Positions 20,225 to 32,405 of a stretch of DNA of 64,000 nt are shown in pieces. Every line of letters starts with the position of its first letter. The first letter of the stretch is position 1. The stretch is from assembly GCA_030549175.1 (NCBI GenBank), contig JAUKUA010000001.1, positions 558,001 through 622,000 of the forward strand. The letters run 5' to 3'. The stretch is from Lasiosphaeris hirsuta (Eukaryota > Ascomycota > Sordariomycetes > Sordariales > Lasiosphaeriaceae). The notes beneath the pieces were generated by a model. It saw only the letters and a program-made list of their open reading frames with translations. It searched no databases and was not told the origin of the DNA. The position numbers and the translations under genes are program-made.

Positions 20225-20787
20225 CAGGTGATAAAGTCTGCTGCGCCGCTGGCATTAGCTGGGCCCGTACGACCAAGACACGGGCCAGGAATAACAGGTA
20301 TTGTACCACTCCGGTGAAGGACGGGGCACAGCAAACGCCGCAAACGCCGCAAACGCCCCCAACAAGACCGCATTTCTGCCTCGCCGAGTGCCTCCTAGCG
20401 GGGTCTACGATACACCTCGGTGTAGATAGTAAGAAGGGAAATTCGATAGTTGCACTTGGTACTAGGGCCTAGGAATGTCGGATGTTCAGCACTCGTATCA
20501 TGGAGGGCGAGTACCGCAGGATCATTTTTATCATAGCTTTGTAAATACTAAATAGTATTGCTATCATGCATTTGTCGATAGCATTATGTAACTTTGCCTG
20601 TCCCTTTACTTCGGTCTCTTGCAGCTTGCCAAGCTGTCCTTTGATGGAGCGAGGATGATGGTAATGACTAAATATTGCGTACACCAGTAATTTAAAACAA
20701 GAAGCTGGTTCTTCGAATCTTGGTATATTATCAAACTCGGTGCCCCATTTATGCTGCCCATTGCCTTATTCATCTCCAATCCAATTG
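20225..20787. other. Intergenic region between convergent genes
   Basis: The 3' flanks of two convergent genes. There is a triplicated 9-base word (cgcaaacgc-type) near 20337-20357 and AT-richer DNA at 20500-20720, and no gene. Confidence 0.5.
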
Positions 20788-22854
20788 CTACGCCAGTTCA
20801 GCTCCATTTCCTTGGCCCTGCGGCTGTGTCTCAGCCGGACTTACTTTGTTCGCATCGCTAAGCGGCTGCAACAGCAACCCACCTGCCCGAGCCCCAAAGC
20901 CATCCTCCCTTGCGACCTTGTGCCTCACCAGCTTCTGCCTTGTCACAAAGCTCCACATCCACGCCCCGGATACAACCTCATGCCCGCCTTCCCTCCCCGG
21001 TAGTATCCAGACGTTGCCCAAGAACATGGTAACCAGCACGCTCGTCCACATGATGGGAACCAGAGCAATGAATGCCCACATGATTCCATTTTTGGCGCTT
21101 TGGGGGTCCGAGTGATTCGATCCGCTCTTGTTGTTGAAGACGGTCGACATCAGGGTGAGACCCACTGTGCCGCCAAAGGGGTTAGCAAAGGCCACGAGAC
21201 AAGAGATGGGTGCTGTCAGGGTTGGGAAGAATGCCAATGCATGCATGGCGCTGGGGTTGAGCGTGGCGCCGACGCCGAAGCCCACCAATGCCATCATGCC
21301 GTAAATAGTGGGCACGTTCTCGGCATTTGTCGCCCACGCCAGGACTGTGATGCCGACAGCAGAGCAGGTGGTGCCGAGCAGAAGGCATGGTTGGGTTTGT
21401 CGTGGCCAGACGTTGCTGAAAAAAATGGTCGAGAAGCTGCCAACTGGATTGGTTTCGCGTGAGCGGAAGTACCGGGCAAGAAAAGGGGCTAAAAGGGGCA
21501 GAGCTTACCACCAAGTCCCGGGAGGAAGTATAAGAGGGCCAGCCCGGCGCTGCTTGCACTTTTGCCTTGGACGAGAGCAAAGTACAGATCCATAAAGTAC
21601 ATGACCGCAAACATGGCCACTCCCACGGTAAAGTTGATGACAAGCAACAGCCCGATATCCTTTTGCGCCAGCAGCTGCCACGGCATCATGGGCCTCTGGA
21701 GCGGAAACACCCTCGCCATGACCCTCCCGGGCGCCATGCAATACTCATAGAGCAACCACGCGCCCGTCAAGATAGCCCCAACCACCATGGGCGCCAGCAC
21801 CGCCGGCGAGTCCCAGGCGTACGTACCCCCGGCCCACGTAAACGCCAGGACCAACAACCCGAGCCCCCACAGAAACAGCAACTGTCCGCCGTAATCCACC
21901 GTCGCCAGCCGGACCAAGAACCGCCCCCTCCTCGTCGTCCGGTCCCTCACCCGGCCCTCGCGCAGCGTCCCCTCGACCTGCGGCAGCGGCTGCGGGCCCA
22001 GCAGCTCGCCCCGCAGGAGCACCACGACCAGCACGACGGCGAGCACGGCCACGGGCAGGTTAATCGCAAAACACCACCGCCAGCTCACCTGCGTCAGGTA
22101 CCCGCCGGCCACTGGCCCGACCGAGAAGCCCACGGCGCTGACGAGCGCGAACACTGTCCAGTTCTTGGAGTACTCGGCCAGACTAACTCGGTCGGCGAGA
22201 ATAGTACGCACGGAGATGTTCACGCCGGCGGTGCCAACGCCCTGCAGCGCGCGGCCGAGCAGGAGGACTCCGAAGGCGGACGTCGGCGCGGCGGTGCACA
22301 GAGCAGACCCGATGGCCATCGTCAGCACGGAGGCGTGCAGGGTGGCGTGGCGGCCGAAGATGTCGGCGGCCTGGGACCAGAAGGGGAGGAATGCGGCGGC
22401 GGTGAGGTTGAAGGAGGTGATTATCCAGTTGAGCTGGGAGATCTCGTCTGAAGGAGGTTAGGAGGATTTATCTTTTAGGGAAAAGGGGGGTAAGGGGGGA
22501 GGGGGGCAACGTACTGAAATCAGCGGCGATGAAGGGGAGGGCGGACGCGATGATAGTAGTGTCGAGAGCTTGGAGGGTGAAGGGGGCCATAAGACCAAAG
22601 ACGATTTTGAGGCGGTAGTTGCGCATCCGCTTCTTCTCGGCCTTCTCTTGGGGCGTGTCCCTGTGTTTGCCCTCCTTGGCGTCCGAGGCTCTTATGCCCG
22701 CGAGGTCGGGGGCGTGGTCCCCGCTGGCATGGACGGGATGCCCATCTTCGGTAAATCGAGTCTGGGAATCTGTTTCTGTCGATTGAGGTTGCGAGGCATT
22801 TTTGGTCATTCGCTCCCTGTACTTCCCCCTTGCGTACTTGTAGGCGAGGAACAT
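20788..22854 (-). CDS. MFS drug/H+ antiporter, DHA2-type (14 TM)
   Basis: Three exons on the minus strand: 22854-22515, 22447-21509 and 21443-20788, giving 644 residues. Intron 1 (GTACGT...TTCAG) restores ADFNEISQLNWIITSFNLT. Intron 2 (GTAAGC...TCCAG) restores LPGLGVGSFSTIFFSNVWP. The protein starts with a charged cytosolic tail of about 85 residues. It then shows MFS hallmarks: TLQALDTTIIASALPFIAAD in helix 1, SQAADIFGRH in the loop between helices 2 and 3, LLGRALQGVGTAGV in helix 4, and VGFSVGPVAGGYLTQVSWRW in motif C, typical of antiporters. Length and helix count fit 14-TM exporters of the plasma or vacuolar membrane. Substrate cannot be read from sequence. No biosynthetic gene set adjoins it. 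Confidence 0.9.
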
Positions 22855-23971
22855 GATTCACGGGAGGCGGTTGTGGCGTTGGCTTAGACAAATGATATCG
22901 AGATGCGTCTGGATGTGTAACTCGTCAAGAATAACGGCAACAACACTAGATATTTATGTCGTTGACAAAAACATCAAAAAGAGGCCTCTTGAACGGCTTG
23001 ATGAAATCCATACCGGCACACATACGCGTTGCTTGCCCATGCCGACCAGCCGAAGGCAACCAAGGCCCCTACCAAACCGACGATGCGGTTTGGGGTTCTA
23101 GGGGTGAAGCGAGCGCCACGATTGGTCCATCGCCAAGAATCCGATCGCATTCGTCGGATTCGCACTGGCGAGCTTGCTCTGTCTTGGCGCCATTGGTGTT
23201 ACACAACCCCCTGATTGGCTGATCGCTTGCACGCCTTGGCCAAGCCCCCTTCTCGGGACGAATCCAAGCAGTGAAGATCCATCAGAGGCGCACCCAGCAT
23301 GTCGATATCCTCACGGCAGTGCCAAGCCCTCCACTAGGTAGTATTTATCCCCGCTACCATCGGAATCGAGTCTCCAGAATTCACGTCTCCCCGTTTGCAG
23401 ACTTGGAGATTGAAATAAGGCCATTCGTCGCCGTTCGAAGAAGAACCGTCGGTGACGCGTCGCGGCATCCTCCCGCCCACCGAGACGAGTCGAGCGGGGG
23501 CCATCTTCTCGGGAGTCCCAAAGAGGGAGTGTTCTGAGATCCCAACTGCAGCGATCGTTGCCGGCACTGCAGATACACTAATGCCGTGGTCGCCGGCGAA
23601 ATATCTTGGTGTCGATGCGATTGAAGTATCTCCACTATCAGTACACTCCCCAAACGCTGAGAGCTGGCTGGTTAACATACGTAGGACATGAACGCAAGGC
23701 AAAACATGCGACATGCTGTAAGAAAATCTCGGCCCAGAGCAAAAAAACGGCAAAACAAACTGCAAAGATAAATCGACTTCATTCATGTAAGCAATGCTGA
23801 ATCCTACTCACACTCTCAATGTCAACACTTTACCGCAAGGACCAAAGTCTACCGGTCCCTGACACTTTTCCCAATATGTGAACGCCGCCCGAGTGCTCCC
23901 CAAAGCGAAAACATAACACCCTGCCCCCGTCGTATGAATAATTATGCCACGCTTGCGACTCAACCCCATCT
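22855..23971. other. Intergenic region
   Basis: The promoter side of the transporter gene and the 3' side of the trehalose synthase gene. Several short open frames overlap on both strands (23029-23537), none with a domain or credible splice pattern. Confidence 0.5.
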
Positions 23972-25629
23972 CTACTCGTCCTTGGAAGCACCCTCTGTGA
24001 GGGTCTTGTTTGCCACGCTGGTAAGGCCCTCCCCAATGTTTTCAAGATGGACTTTGGTCTCGTTCTCGCTATCCGCAGCGTTGATGCGCGTCAGCTCGCT
24101 GACGAAACTCTGGCCCCACCAGGCGCTGGTGTACTTGAAGACATATCGCTCCAGTTTGCGGTAATTGGCCTCACGCTGCTCGGCACTCATCGTAACGGCA
24201 TCGTGGACCGCGTTCGCGAGCTCTTCCGTGTTCCAGGGATTGACAATCAGACTCCCGTTCAAGCTTTGCGCCGCGCCGGTAAACTCGGAGAGGATCATGA
24301 CGCCATGTCTCTCGCGCTGCGTCGCAATGTACTCATACGAGACCAAGTTCATGCCGTCGCGGGTTGAGCTGACGAGGCAGACGTCGCTAACAGCATATAG
24401 GGCCGTCAGCTCGTCAAACGAGACTGACTGATGAAGAAAGTGGATAGGCATGAACTCGATGGTGCCGAACTTGCCGTTGATTCGGCCGACGAGCTCGTTC
24501 ACCACGGCGCGAAGGTTCTGGTACTCCTCGACATCTTGCCGGCTGGGCACAGCGACCTGCACCAGAACAATCTTGCCAATCCACTCAGGATGTTCCGTTA
24601 GGAAGACCTCAAGCGCATGCAGTTTTTGTGGCACGCCCTTGATATAGTCGAGTCGATCAACGCCGACGATGAGCTTGACGCCCTCGAACTTGCGCGACAG
24701 GGCTGCAATACGGGCTTGGACCTTGGGTTTTTGCAGGCCCTCGACGAACTTTTCGGGATCGATTCCAATTGGGAACGCGCCAACAGTCACGAATCTCCCG
24801 TTGTACTCTACACCATTCGGTGTCGTCGGGGCGGAACTGTTGGGCTGTTAGTTGGGATCAAGGCCATATCAAATCAGGGGCACCTACAGTATCCTCGAGC
24901 AACTGCTCAGGAAATGTCTTGCGTAGTCGTAAGTATGGAATCCGATCAAATCACAATCCAGGACGCCGAGCAGCAGCTGCTCTCTGACGGGCAGAATACG
25001 ATAGATCTCACTGCTGGGGAATGGTGTATGGAGGAAGAATCCGATCTTGACGCCCTTCTTCGTGTTCCCAATCTCCTCGCGCAGCATCTGGGGAAGTAAC
25101 ATCAAGTGGTAATCGTGCACCCAGATCAAGTCACCGTCCTGTACGTCCTTGATGACTTCCTTTGCGAACAGTCGGTTGACTTCGCGGTAGGCAGTCCAAG
25201 CGGACTCGTCGAAGGTAATCTCACCAGGATGGTAGTGGAAAAGGGGCCAGAGGATGGAGTCTGCACGACAGTTATGGTCAGCCAAGTTCATTAGGTAGGG
25301 AGGGGGCAGCTATGTAACTAACTCGCAAAGCCATTGTAGTGGCGGTCGGCCAGCTCGTCGTCAACAAAGACAGGAACAGCGCCGTACTCATCCTTGAGGC
25401 GCTGCCTCATGGGCGCCGCCTCTGCCGCGGGAACCTCTAAGCCAGGCCAGCCATACCACTGGAAGCTCGTGGTTTTGGACAGGCCACTCAAGCCGGTGAC
25501 GAGGCCACCCGAGGACATGGAGAAGCTGTATTGTCCATCGTCGGAGCGCTTGATGGTGATGGGCAAGCGATTGGATATTAGGAGGAGGCGGCCAGGGGAG
25601 GCGGCTTGATCATCCTCAACGCCAGACAT
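23972..25629 (-). CDS. tps1: Alpha,alpha-trehalose-phosphate synthase (UDP-forming)
   Basis: Three exons on the minus strand: 25629-25323, 25260-24888 and 24836-23972, giving 514 residues, the usual length for fungal Tps1. Joining restores NGFANSILWPLFHYHPGE and SCSRILSAPTTPNGVEYNG across the two introns. The GT20 family landmarks run in order: LLLISNRLPITIKR, WYGWPG, IWVHDYHLMLLPQMLRE, GFFLHTPFPSSEIYR, VGAFPIGIDPEKF, GVDRLDYIKGVPQKL and DGMNLVSYEYI. The enzyme transfers glucose from UDP-glucose to glucose-6-phosphate in the cytosol, making trehalose-6-phosphate for the stress sugar trehalose and restraining hexokinase flux. Only the synthase domain is present; the phosphatase would be a separate gene. 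The long gap upstream may include a long 5' leader. Confidence 0.97.
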
Positions 25630-28422
25630 TGTGCTCTGTAGGACAAAGAGTCGCGACTACGGGGATGCGAGACTGCAGCCGGTATTCGGCGACAGCTAGG
25701 GCTTGAAGGGGGCCTGATCGATGGCGAGAGCTCTCTGCCGCTGTTGACGGCGGTAGCGTAAAATGTCGACGGCAGAAATCCGTACGTTGCGAATTGGCAG
25801 GGAGAGAGAGTTTCAAGGCAGTCGGAGCTGCGAGAGCGGCCAAAGCAGGTTTTGCGGGAGAGACGGGGTGTAGGCGGGGCAGGCGCCAACAGGAGGGGGC
25901 GGGGTAACGATTGAACGGAAGAAGCTCCAAGCAGAAGCGTCACGCAGGGAGCTATAGGTCAGGGGGGAGTTCTGGGCGTTCCTGTCTAGTAAGCTGAGGT
26001 CATGGCAAACAAACGCATTGCGCGCACTCGGGTTTTTATTTATGGTACGAGTTGGAGAGTAGGGGCTGGAGGGGAGGAAAGAAATAGGAGCTCAAGTCAG
26101 TTCTTAGGTCGCGGTAGGTCGGAGAGCAAGTGAATTGGGAGTTGGCAGTGGTGCAGCAGCTAAGAGCTCCTACCAGCCGTCGACGTAATTTTTGACGGGG
26201 AATCAGGGATGCGCGGCGCGGCACAGCTCTCTCCCCTGTCGCTCTCTCGCCTTGCCTCCAAGTCTTTTCCAGTCCTCCGCCATGTACTGCGTGCTTGTGA
26301 CATCCAAGGCCACGACGATAAAATCCCGGCAGTACCCCACCCGCTTCTGCCTGCGTTCCGCTGCCTTTCTGTCTTTTTCTGCAGGACAGGCCTCGATTGT
26401 GCAACGTGCAGGTGGCCTTCCCAGCCGGGCGCTACCTGCCTTCGCATGGCGTGCGCCATTCCTCCGTGTTTCCGTCGCCTTCCGGCATCTCTTCCGCAGC
26501 GCGCTGCACACAAAGAAACACAACGGAAGGCAAACTGGCCGTTTCGACCCGGCCGACAAGGGCACCTGTCAAATGGCGCACCATGCGGCCTGCATGGTGG
26601 CATCCAGGTCTTCTGCATTGCACCGAGCCGAAATGCGATGGAAATCACATTTTTCATCCTCTCTGCCCTGTTGTCGCTCGCGGCGTTCGGACCTTTTCCC
26701 CAGCCAAGCTTACAGCTAAGCTGCTCTGCCCTCCCCATGTTGCCCTGGTGGAAGGCTGGATATCCCCCGCGAGACAGGCCAAACGAGCCAAACGAACAAA
26801 GCGAACACAATCAGATGGATCTCCAACCGTTGCAATGATGACATCGAGTGGACAACACTGAACACACGGCCTGGCTCCCCGGTGGAGGCAGAGCAACCGT
26901 CTTTGTCCAAGTCAATTTTAACCTCCGTTTAGCCGTCAAGGCGACCAACAGTGTGGGGCCAGCAATTGCAGCCCAATCGATCTGCCACACCCCCCTCGTT
27001 GACTCTGCTATCCGGACCGACATGTGTAGTTATCTCTGGTCGAGCGTATTTGACGATGTCGGCTTCGAGCGATGTATTTTTTGAGTCGTCCCTAAGGTGA
27101 CTCTTCCTGGATCGCTGCGGCACTTCCTAGATCGGGGTCCCGTAATCTTTGGCGAGCCGTCCCGCTGATGCGATGTCGGAACGCAACCACACAACCAAAC
27201 CCGCGGCCAAATCTCAGGAATCTTGAGTGAAGGCTTTCGAGGTCGCCTCAGCTGTCAATTCGGCCAACTCTTTTGTTGAGCTGCTTGCATTGCGCTCGAT
27301 ATCTCGGGATCGGGATGGTATCCTCAACCCTTGCCAACGGAGGAAGGGAACTGATCAGCTGTTAGGCTGACGCAAGCAACAAAGCACCAGAGAATGTTTG
27401 CCTTCCCCGGCCGACAGACTCAACATCTAGTCCAAGGAAAGTGATTGCTTTGAGTGTTTCGTCACATGTCACAGTAACAACGAAGGGGAAATACGAATCG
27501 CATAAGGTATGTCAGGAAAAAAGAAAAAGAAGGGCCAAAATGATCAACACCTTACCCACAAGTTTTGGTCGAGTCGACTTCGGCGCTCGTTCGGCTACGG
27601 GAGTAAAGTGAGGTCGGATCGGCATCCCACCACATGGATGGCTCATAAGCCCGTGAGCGTTCCCTGCGAGGTAACCCCCGGCTCGAAGTAATATGGATAT
27701 GGCCAAGATAATGGCCCGCACCTCGCGAGCATTGCCTTAACCCCTCCGCAGCAGTCCGCACTCCGTCCCACCGATGACACCCCCGCCGCCAAGCGATCGC
27801 TCCAAGGGCCACTAACATCTCCCCCGCGACTAAAAGAATACAAGCGCCAACTGGACCAGTGGCTTCAGCTGCTTAGTTACGTCAGTTGCCGCTACACGAC
27901 TTATAAGGAATTGAAAAGGTAAATAAAAACAGAATAAATATGTGATCAAATCCCGGTTCACCCCTGATCGTGTCCTTCCAGCACTTGGAATACGCACCTT
28001 CTATTTGAGACATGGGCGTCCGCAGCCCTGTCCATGTTCGGACCGTCTATAAGCCATCGTCAATATGTCAAGCCAAACATCTCAAGTAAGGCTATCGAAT
28101 TGGCCATGCAAGCTGCGATTCAACGGAAGCAAAATGTTGTCAGCAGCAATACCTTACTGAAATAATCCTAGCCCGACGATCGAGAAGAAGAGTTACCAAG
28201 GATATTCAAGGTCAACGCCAAAATGATCTCGTACTCGTACCTACCCGTCCACCCAAGATTCGCGCATCATTTGCTTTTTTTTTCGGCAGCCAAGGAGCCC
28301 CAAATTTGACACGAGCCCGAAAATGCCACCTTTGAGGGTGAATAAAACCTGTCTTCTTCCCCTCCCCTGAAATTGGGCTCGGTTCCAGTCCCGTAGTTTT
28401 GACGCTCTCGCCGCCCGCAAAG
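25630..28422. other. Long intergenic region (tps1 leader/promoter side and P450 promoter)
   Basis: No gene recognised in 2.8 kb. Between 26160 and 26900 long frames are open on both strands at once (about 200 residues each), which reflects base composition more than coding, and neither shows a domain. CT-rich stretches near 25700-26300 fit a transcribed leader of tps1. AT-richer DNA lies at 27880-28100. Confidence 0.5.
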
Positions 28423-30205
28423 ATGGCGCTTTCAAGCTTGAGTCTGGGGAATGCCCTTCTGCTCCCCTCAGCAGTGGTAAGAAAAATTCGCCAAAATTGG
28501 CCTGGCATCTCCCATCACTAACAACAGCAGCTTTTTGTTTACGCTACTAGCTATGCCTTCTACAATATCTTCCTGCACCCCCTCCGGCGGTACCCAGGAC
28601 CACTCCTCATGCGCGCGACGCGCATGGGCTACCACTGGCGCGCGATGCGCGGTACCCTCCCCTTCGATATGCTGCCGTTGCACAAAAAGTACGGTCCTGT
28701 GGTGCGCATCGCGCCCGGCGAGCTGGCCTTTGCCGACCCCGCTGCTTGGAAGGACATCATGGGCCACCGCGGAGGCGGGCTCGAGATGGAGAAGTCGCTG
28801 CAGTTCTACCGCCCCCTGGCCGACATGCCTGCCGACATCATTAGCGCGCCTCGCGAGGAGCATGGTCTTTTGCGCCGTACTATGGCTCATGGTTTCAGTG
28901 ACAGGGGTCTGAGGGAACAGCAGCCGATGATCAAGCAGTACATCGATCTCTTTCTTAAGCGGCTGAGGGAGCGCAGTGATGGAGGGAAGAAGGCCGTGGA
29001 TATCGGAAAGTGGTACAACTTTACAACGTTCGACGTAATTGGAGATCTAGCGTTTGGTGAAAGGTGACCTGATTCTCCCTCCGGTACCTGAGCGGCCACT
29101 GACACAAATGGCTCGACAGTTTTGGCTGCCTCGATAGTTCGGATTACCATCCTTGGGTAAAGGCCATCTTTCAGCTGGCACGCGCCGGGACAATCTTTCA
29201 GATGGCGGCCCACTATCCGCTCGTGATGAAGCTCTTGCTGGCCCTTATACCCAAGCGGTTCATGAAGGAGCGGGAACACCATGAAAGCCTTGTGAGAATC
29301 AAACTACAAAAGCGTATGGATATCAAGGGAGGAAGGCCTGATTTGATTGAAGGGCTACTCATCAAAGCTGATGAATGGGTATGCGCCGCGCGTTTGCATA
29401 GCGACTAGAAATATCTTGACTGACGGGGCAATGCTAGGGCCTGACTCTGGATAAGCTCCAAGCAAACAGCGCAATCCTTATCATCGGCGGCTCCGAGACG
29501 ACTGCGACACTTCTATCGGGTGTAACATATCTCCTGCTCCGAAACCCAACTGCGCTGAAGAAGCTCACGGAGGAGATTCGAGGCAATTTCAAGTCCGAAG
29601 CCGAGATTGACTTGACCAGCGTCAGCGCTCTACCCTACCTCCTGGCATGTCTAGACGAGGGGCTACGCATGTACCCGCCTGTTCCTACTGGACTCCCAAG
29701 AGTGGTTCCCAAGGGAGGCGCGAACATCTGCGGAAACTATGTTGCTGAGGGTGTAAGTCAACACGCCGCCCATGGGATGTTCCCAACTTGGAAGGCTAAC
29801 TTGACTCGTCACTATAGAACATCGTAGCTGTTCACCAATGGGCCATGTATCACAACGATAGCAATTTCAAGGACCCATTTGCCTTCCACCCCGAGCGTTG
29901 GCTCGGTGATCCCGCGTTTGCTAGTGATCGCAAGGACGCGTTCCAGCCGTTTCACCTCGGGGCACGAAACTGTCTGGGCAGAAAGTAAGCTCCTCGGTCT
30001 CGTTGGTGTCTCAACCACAACATAAGAACATATCTAATGATTCCGCAGTTTGGCATACATTGAGATGCGCCTTATCCTTGTTCGAACGCTGTGGAATTTC
30101 GACATGCGCATTGCGGAAGACAGCCTTGACTGGATGAGCAAGCAGCGCATTTTCAACATGTGGGAGAAGGGTCCGTTGAATGTGTATTTGACCCCGGTTA
30201 GGTAA
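28423..30205 (+). CDS. Cytochrome P450 monooxygenase, CYP65/isotrichodermin C-15 hydroxylase-like
   Basis: Six exons: 28423-28476, 28528-29063, 29120-29378, 29438-29752, 29818-29984 and 30049-30205, giving 495 residues. The first intron's acceptor is ambiguous by 3 bases (28527 or 28530). An N-terminal hydrophobic segment (residues about 10-35) is the ER anchor, followed by the Pro-Gly hinge RRYPGPLL. P450 motifs: I-helix GGSETTAT near 300, ExxR as E357GLR360, PERW, and heme loop FHLGARNCLGRN with Cys440. The C-terminal RNLAYIEMRLILVRTLWNFD pattern is that of fungal P450s annotated as isotrichodermin C-15 hydroxylase-like. That name reflects family similarity only. No trichothecene or other pathway genes adjoin it, so the substrate is unknown. 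Confidence 0.9.
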
Positions 30206-30738
30206 GGTCCTTTGGATACAATGCTGGCGAGCTGCATCACAACGGCGTAGTTTGCGTTGGCGTCCTGCTTGGACTGGTTCTCATGTACCAGTAGCCAGAG
30301 TATCAACCTACCGCATTTCAAGTACCTTGGGCGACATCGCGTCTTCCCCTGTGCACATTATGAGCCGTAGATCAAGTTCAGTATCCATCTATGCCTCCAT
30401 CATATTGAGAGCCAGAAAGGGGAGCATAGTCGAGTGCCTTTTTCCAGCTTCTGACGTAGCGGTCGTAAAAGGGGCTTTGCGCCAAAGTTGGTGAAAAGGG
30501 GGTTAGGGTTTATTGAGCCGATGGCAGCCAGCTGCTGACGGAAAGTCTCGGCTTTCAGAAGTTCCAGCTACTACGGCACCTAACTTCAACTTCACCTCAG
30601 CTGCATTTTATCCGCAGTCATTGTAGAGCCCGGGTTCCCACCACCTCAGTTGCTGGATGCGGGCTTTCAATCGCCACATTCATTCCACTTTTTTGAGTAG
30701 TTTCACACTCTCTTCTGTAGATTCACAAGCCGCCAACA
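30206..30738. other. Intergenic region
   Basis: The 3' flank of the P450 and the promoter of the next plus-strand gene. Nothing else seen; a CT/CA-rich leader-like stretch precedes the ATG at 30739. Confidence 0.5.
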
Positions 30739-31860
30739 ATGGCAATCCCCAGCCCCGCGCGCGTTGTCTCGCTCAGCAGCAGCATCCTCCTGCCCCTCCT
30801 CAGCTTAGCACACGCCCGGCCATCCCCCGGCCTCCCGCTCGTGATCAACACCTGGGGCGGCTCCTTCGCCGCCGCCACCGACGCCGCCTACCTCGCGCTC
30901 CTGGACCCGCCCACCTCGGCCCTCGACGCCGTCGAGCTCGGATGCGCCACGTGCGAGCGCAACCAGTGCGACTCGACCGTCGGCTTCGGCGGCTCGCCCG
31001 ACGAGGCCTGCGAGACCACGCTCGACGCGCTCCTCATGGACGGCGTCTCGATGAAGACGGGCGCGGTCGCCGGTCTGCGCCGCGTGCGCGACGCCGTTGG
31101 CGTCGCCAGGCACGTGCTAGAGCACACGTCGCACTCGCTGATTGTCGGCGACCAGGCCACGCGGTTCGCGCTAGAGAATGGGTTTGTCGAGGGGGATCTG
31201 GCGACGCCCGAGTCGCGCGCGAGGTGCGAGGCGTGGAGGGAGGCTGGGTGTCGGGGGAATTACCGGATCAATGTCCTCCCCGACCCTGCGACGTCGTGCG
31301 GGCCGTACACGCCGTTGCCGCTAGACTCGTCCGCGGAGGGGTATCACCGGTTGCTGGTTGCCGGGGAGGAGGCGGCGTCGCATGATACCATCTCAATGGT
31401 GGCGATTCACGCGTCAGGGGTCATGGCGGCGGGCACGTCGACGAACGGGGCGGCGCACAAGGTTCCTGGGCGGGTTGGAGATGGGCCTATTGTCGGGAGC
31501 GGGTCGTATGTCGATGGGGATGTCGGCGGGTGCGGCGCGACCGGTGACGGGGATGTCATGATGCGCTTCCTGCCGTGTTACCAGGCCGTTGAGAATATGA
31601 GACGAGGCATGACGCCGCAGGAGGCAGCGGAGGATGTGGTGAGGCGGATGGTACGCAAGTATCCAAAGATAGAAAGTGGAGTTGTGGTGGTGAACAAGAA
31701 GGGCGAACATGGAGCCGCTGCGTCGGGTTGGACGTTTACGTATGCCGTTAGGGGTGGAGATATGGGTGCGACGGAGGTCATCACGGTACCGCCTGTCGAG
31801 GTGGGAGGGCGGTCGCACAGCGTCAACAGCGGCTGGCCACGAGCGATTGCGGAGCTGTGA
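30739..31860 (+). CDS. N4-(beta-N-acetylglucosaminyl)-L-asparaginase (aspartylglucosaminidase)
   Basis: A single-exon gene of 373 residues. The first 26 residues form a signal peptide (SILLPLLSLAHARP). The family's first strand, PLVINTWGGSF, follows at once. The Ntn-hydrolase autocleavage site is HDTISM, so Thr217 would become the N-terminal nucleophile of the beta subunit after self-cleavage of Asp216-Thr217. The substrate-binding region GTSTNGAAHKVPGRVGDGPI and the GATGDGD stretch match the family closely. The enzyme removes asparagine from GlcNAc-Asn in glycoprotein turnover, probably in the vacuole or secreted. Length is close to animal homologues (about 345) plus linkers. Strong GC bias at third positions opens long shadow frames in the same DNA. 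Confidence 0.95.
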   Translation: MAIPSPARVVSLSSSILLPLLSLAHARPSPGLPLVINTWGGSFAAATDAAYLALLDPPTSALDAVELGCATCERNQCDSTVGFGGSPDEACETTLDALLMDGVSMKTGAVAGLRRVRDAVGVARHVLEHTSHSLIVGDQATRFALENGFVEGDLATPESRARCEAWREAGCRGNYRINVLPDPATSCGPYTPLPLDSSAEGYHRLLVAGEEAASHDTISMVAIHASGVMAAGTSTNGAAHKVPGRVGDGPIVGSGSYVDGDVGGCGATGDGDVMMRFLPCYQAVENMRRGMTPQEAAEDVVRRMVRKYPKIESGVVVVNKKGEHGAAASGWTFTYAVRGGDMGATEVITVPPVEVGGRSHSVNSGWPRAIAEL

Positions 31861-32405
31861 GAGACATAAGCTGGCTCTACCCTTATATCCCGCCTTCGGT
31901 ACTCGCCGTGGATATTCAATATCGACACCACCTCCTTGGTCTCAATCTGGATGCGAAAACCAAGCATGACCCTAACCCCGCCGTTAAGCCGACCCCGGAT
32001 TTCCCGGGGTCTTGGTGAGCGCGCGAAAGGCGCCACTGGTGTGGGCCTGGCGCCAGGGATCGCAAGGAAGTGGATCCGGGGCGTTTGCGGAGAGCCAACC
32101 AGTTCGATGGACGACACAGCGCTAACTCCAACAGTCAGTCAATCTGCCCAGTGAGCTCAAACGGCCGCGCCCCCCCCCCTGGCGCGCGCGGACTTTGTAT
32201 CCTCGGAATTTTTCTCTTCTCATCTTCGTTCTTCCTCACCTCAACCGTGACCTCCGCCGGGTGGTTCATGTCTCTAATCGCCTGAGACGGTGTCGCAGTT
32301 CCGTCGTGACGGCGGGCATGTCACTCGCTTGATGCTTTGCAAGCACACCCATGTCATTCATTACGGGTTCGAATACTACCGCGTTCATTCGTCCACTCTT
32401 TAGCA
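31861..32405. other. Intergenic region
   Basis: The 3' flank of the asparaginase gene and the promoter of the next gene. It contains a C9 run near 32170 and no coding signal. Confidence 0.5.

Noticed and set aside
21567..22451. 294-codon plus-strand frame opposite the transporter
   Set aside because: It is His/Arg/Gln-rich antisense sequence of transmembrane helices with no start context or domain.
26160..26861. Overlapping 150-216-codon frames on both strands upstream of tps1
   Set aside because: Both strands are open at once with no motif, conserved start or splice structure, which is better explained by composition of a leader or intergenic region.
20788..30205. Secondary-metabolite cluster suggested by the transporter and P450
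   Set aside because: No core synthase is present, and a housekeeping trehalose synthase lies between them; the SDR is 18 kb further on.
30657..31385. 242-codon frame overlapping the asparaginase gene in another phase
   Set aside because: It is Arg/Ala-rich reading of a GC-biased gene; the overlapping frame has a signal peptide and all family motifs.
32300..32390. tRNA-like B-box (gggttcgaatac) upstream of the secreted protein gene
   Set aside because: The flanking bases cannot form a T-stem or acceptor stem, and no A-box lies at the right distance.
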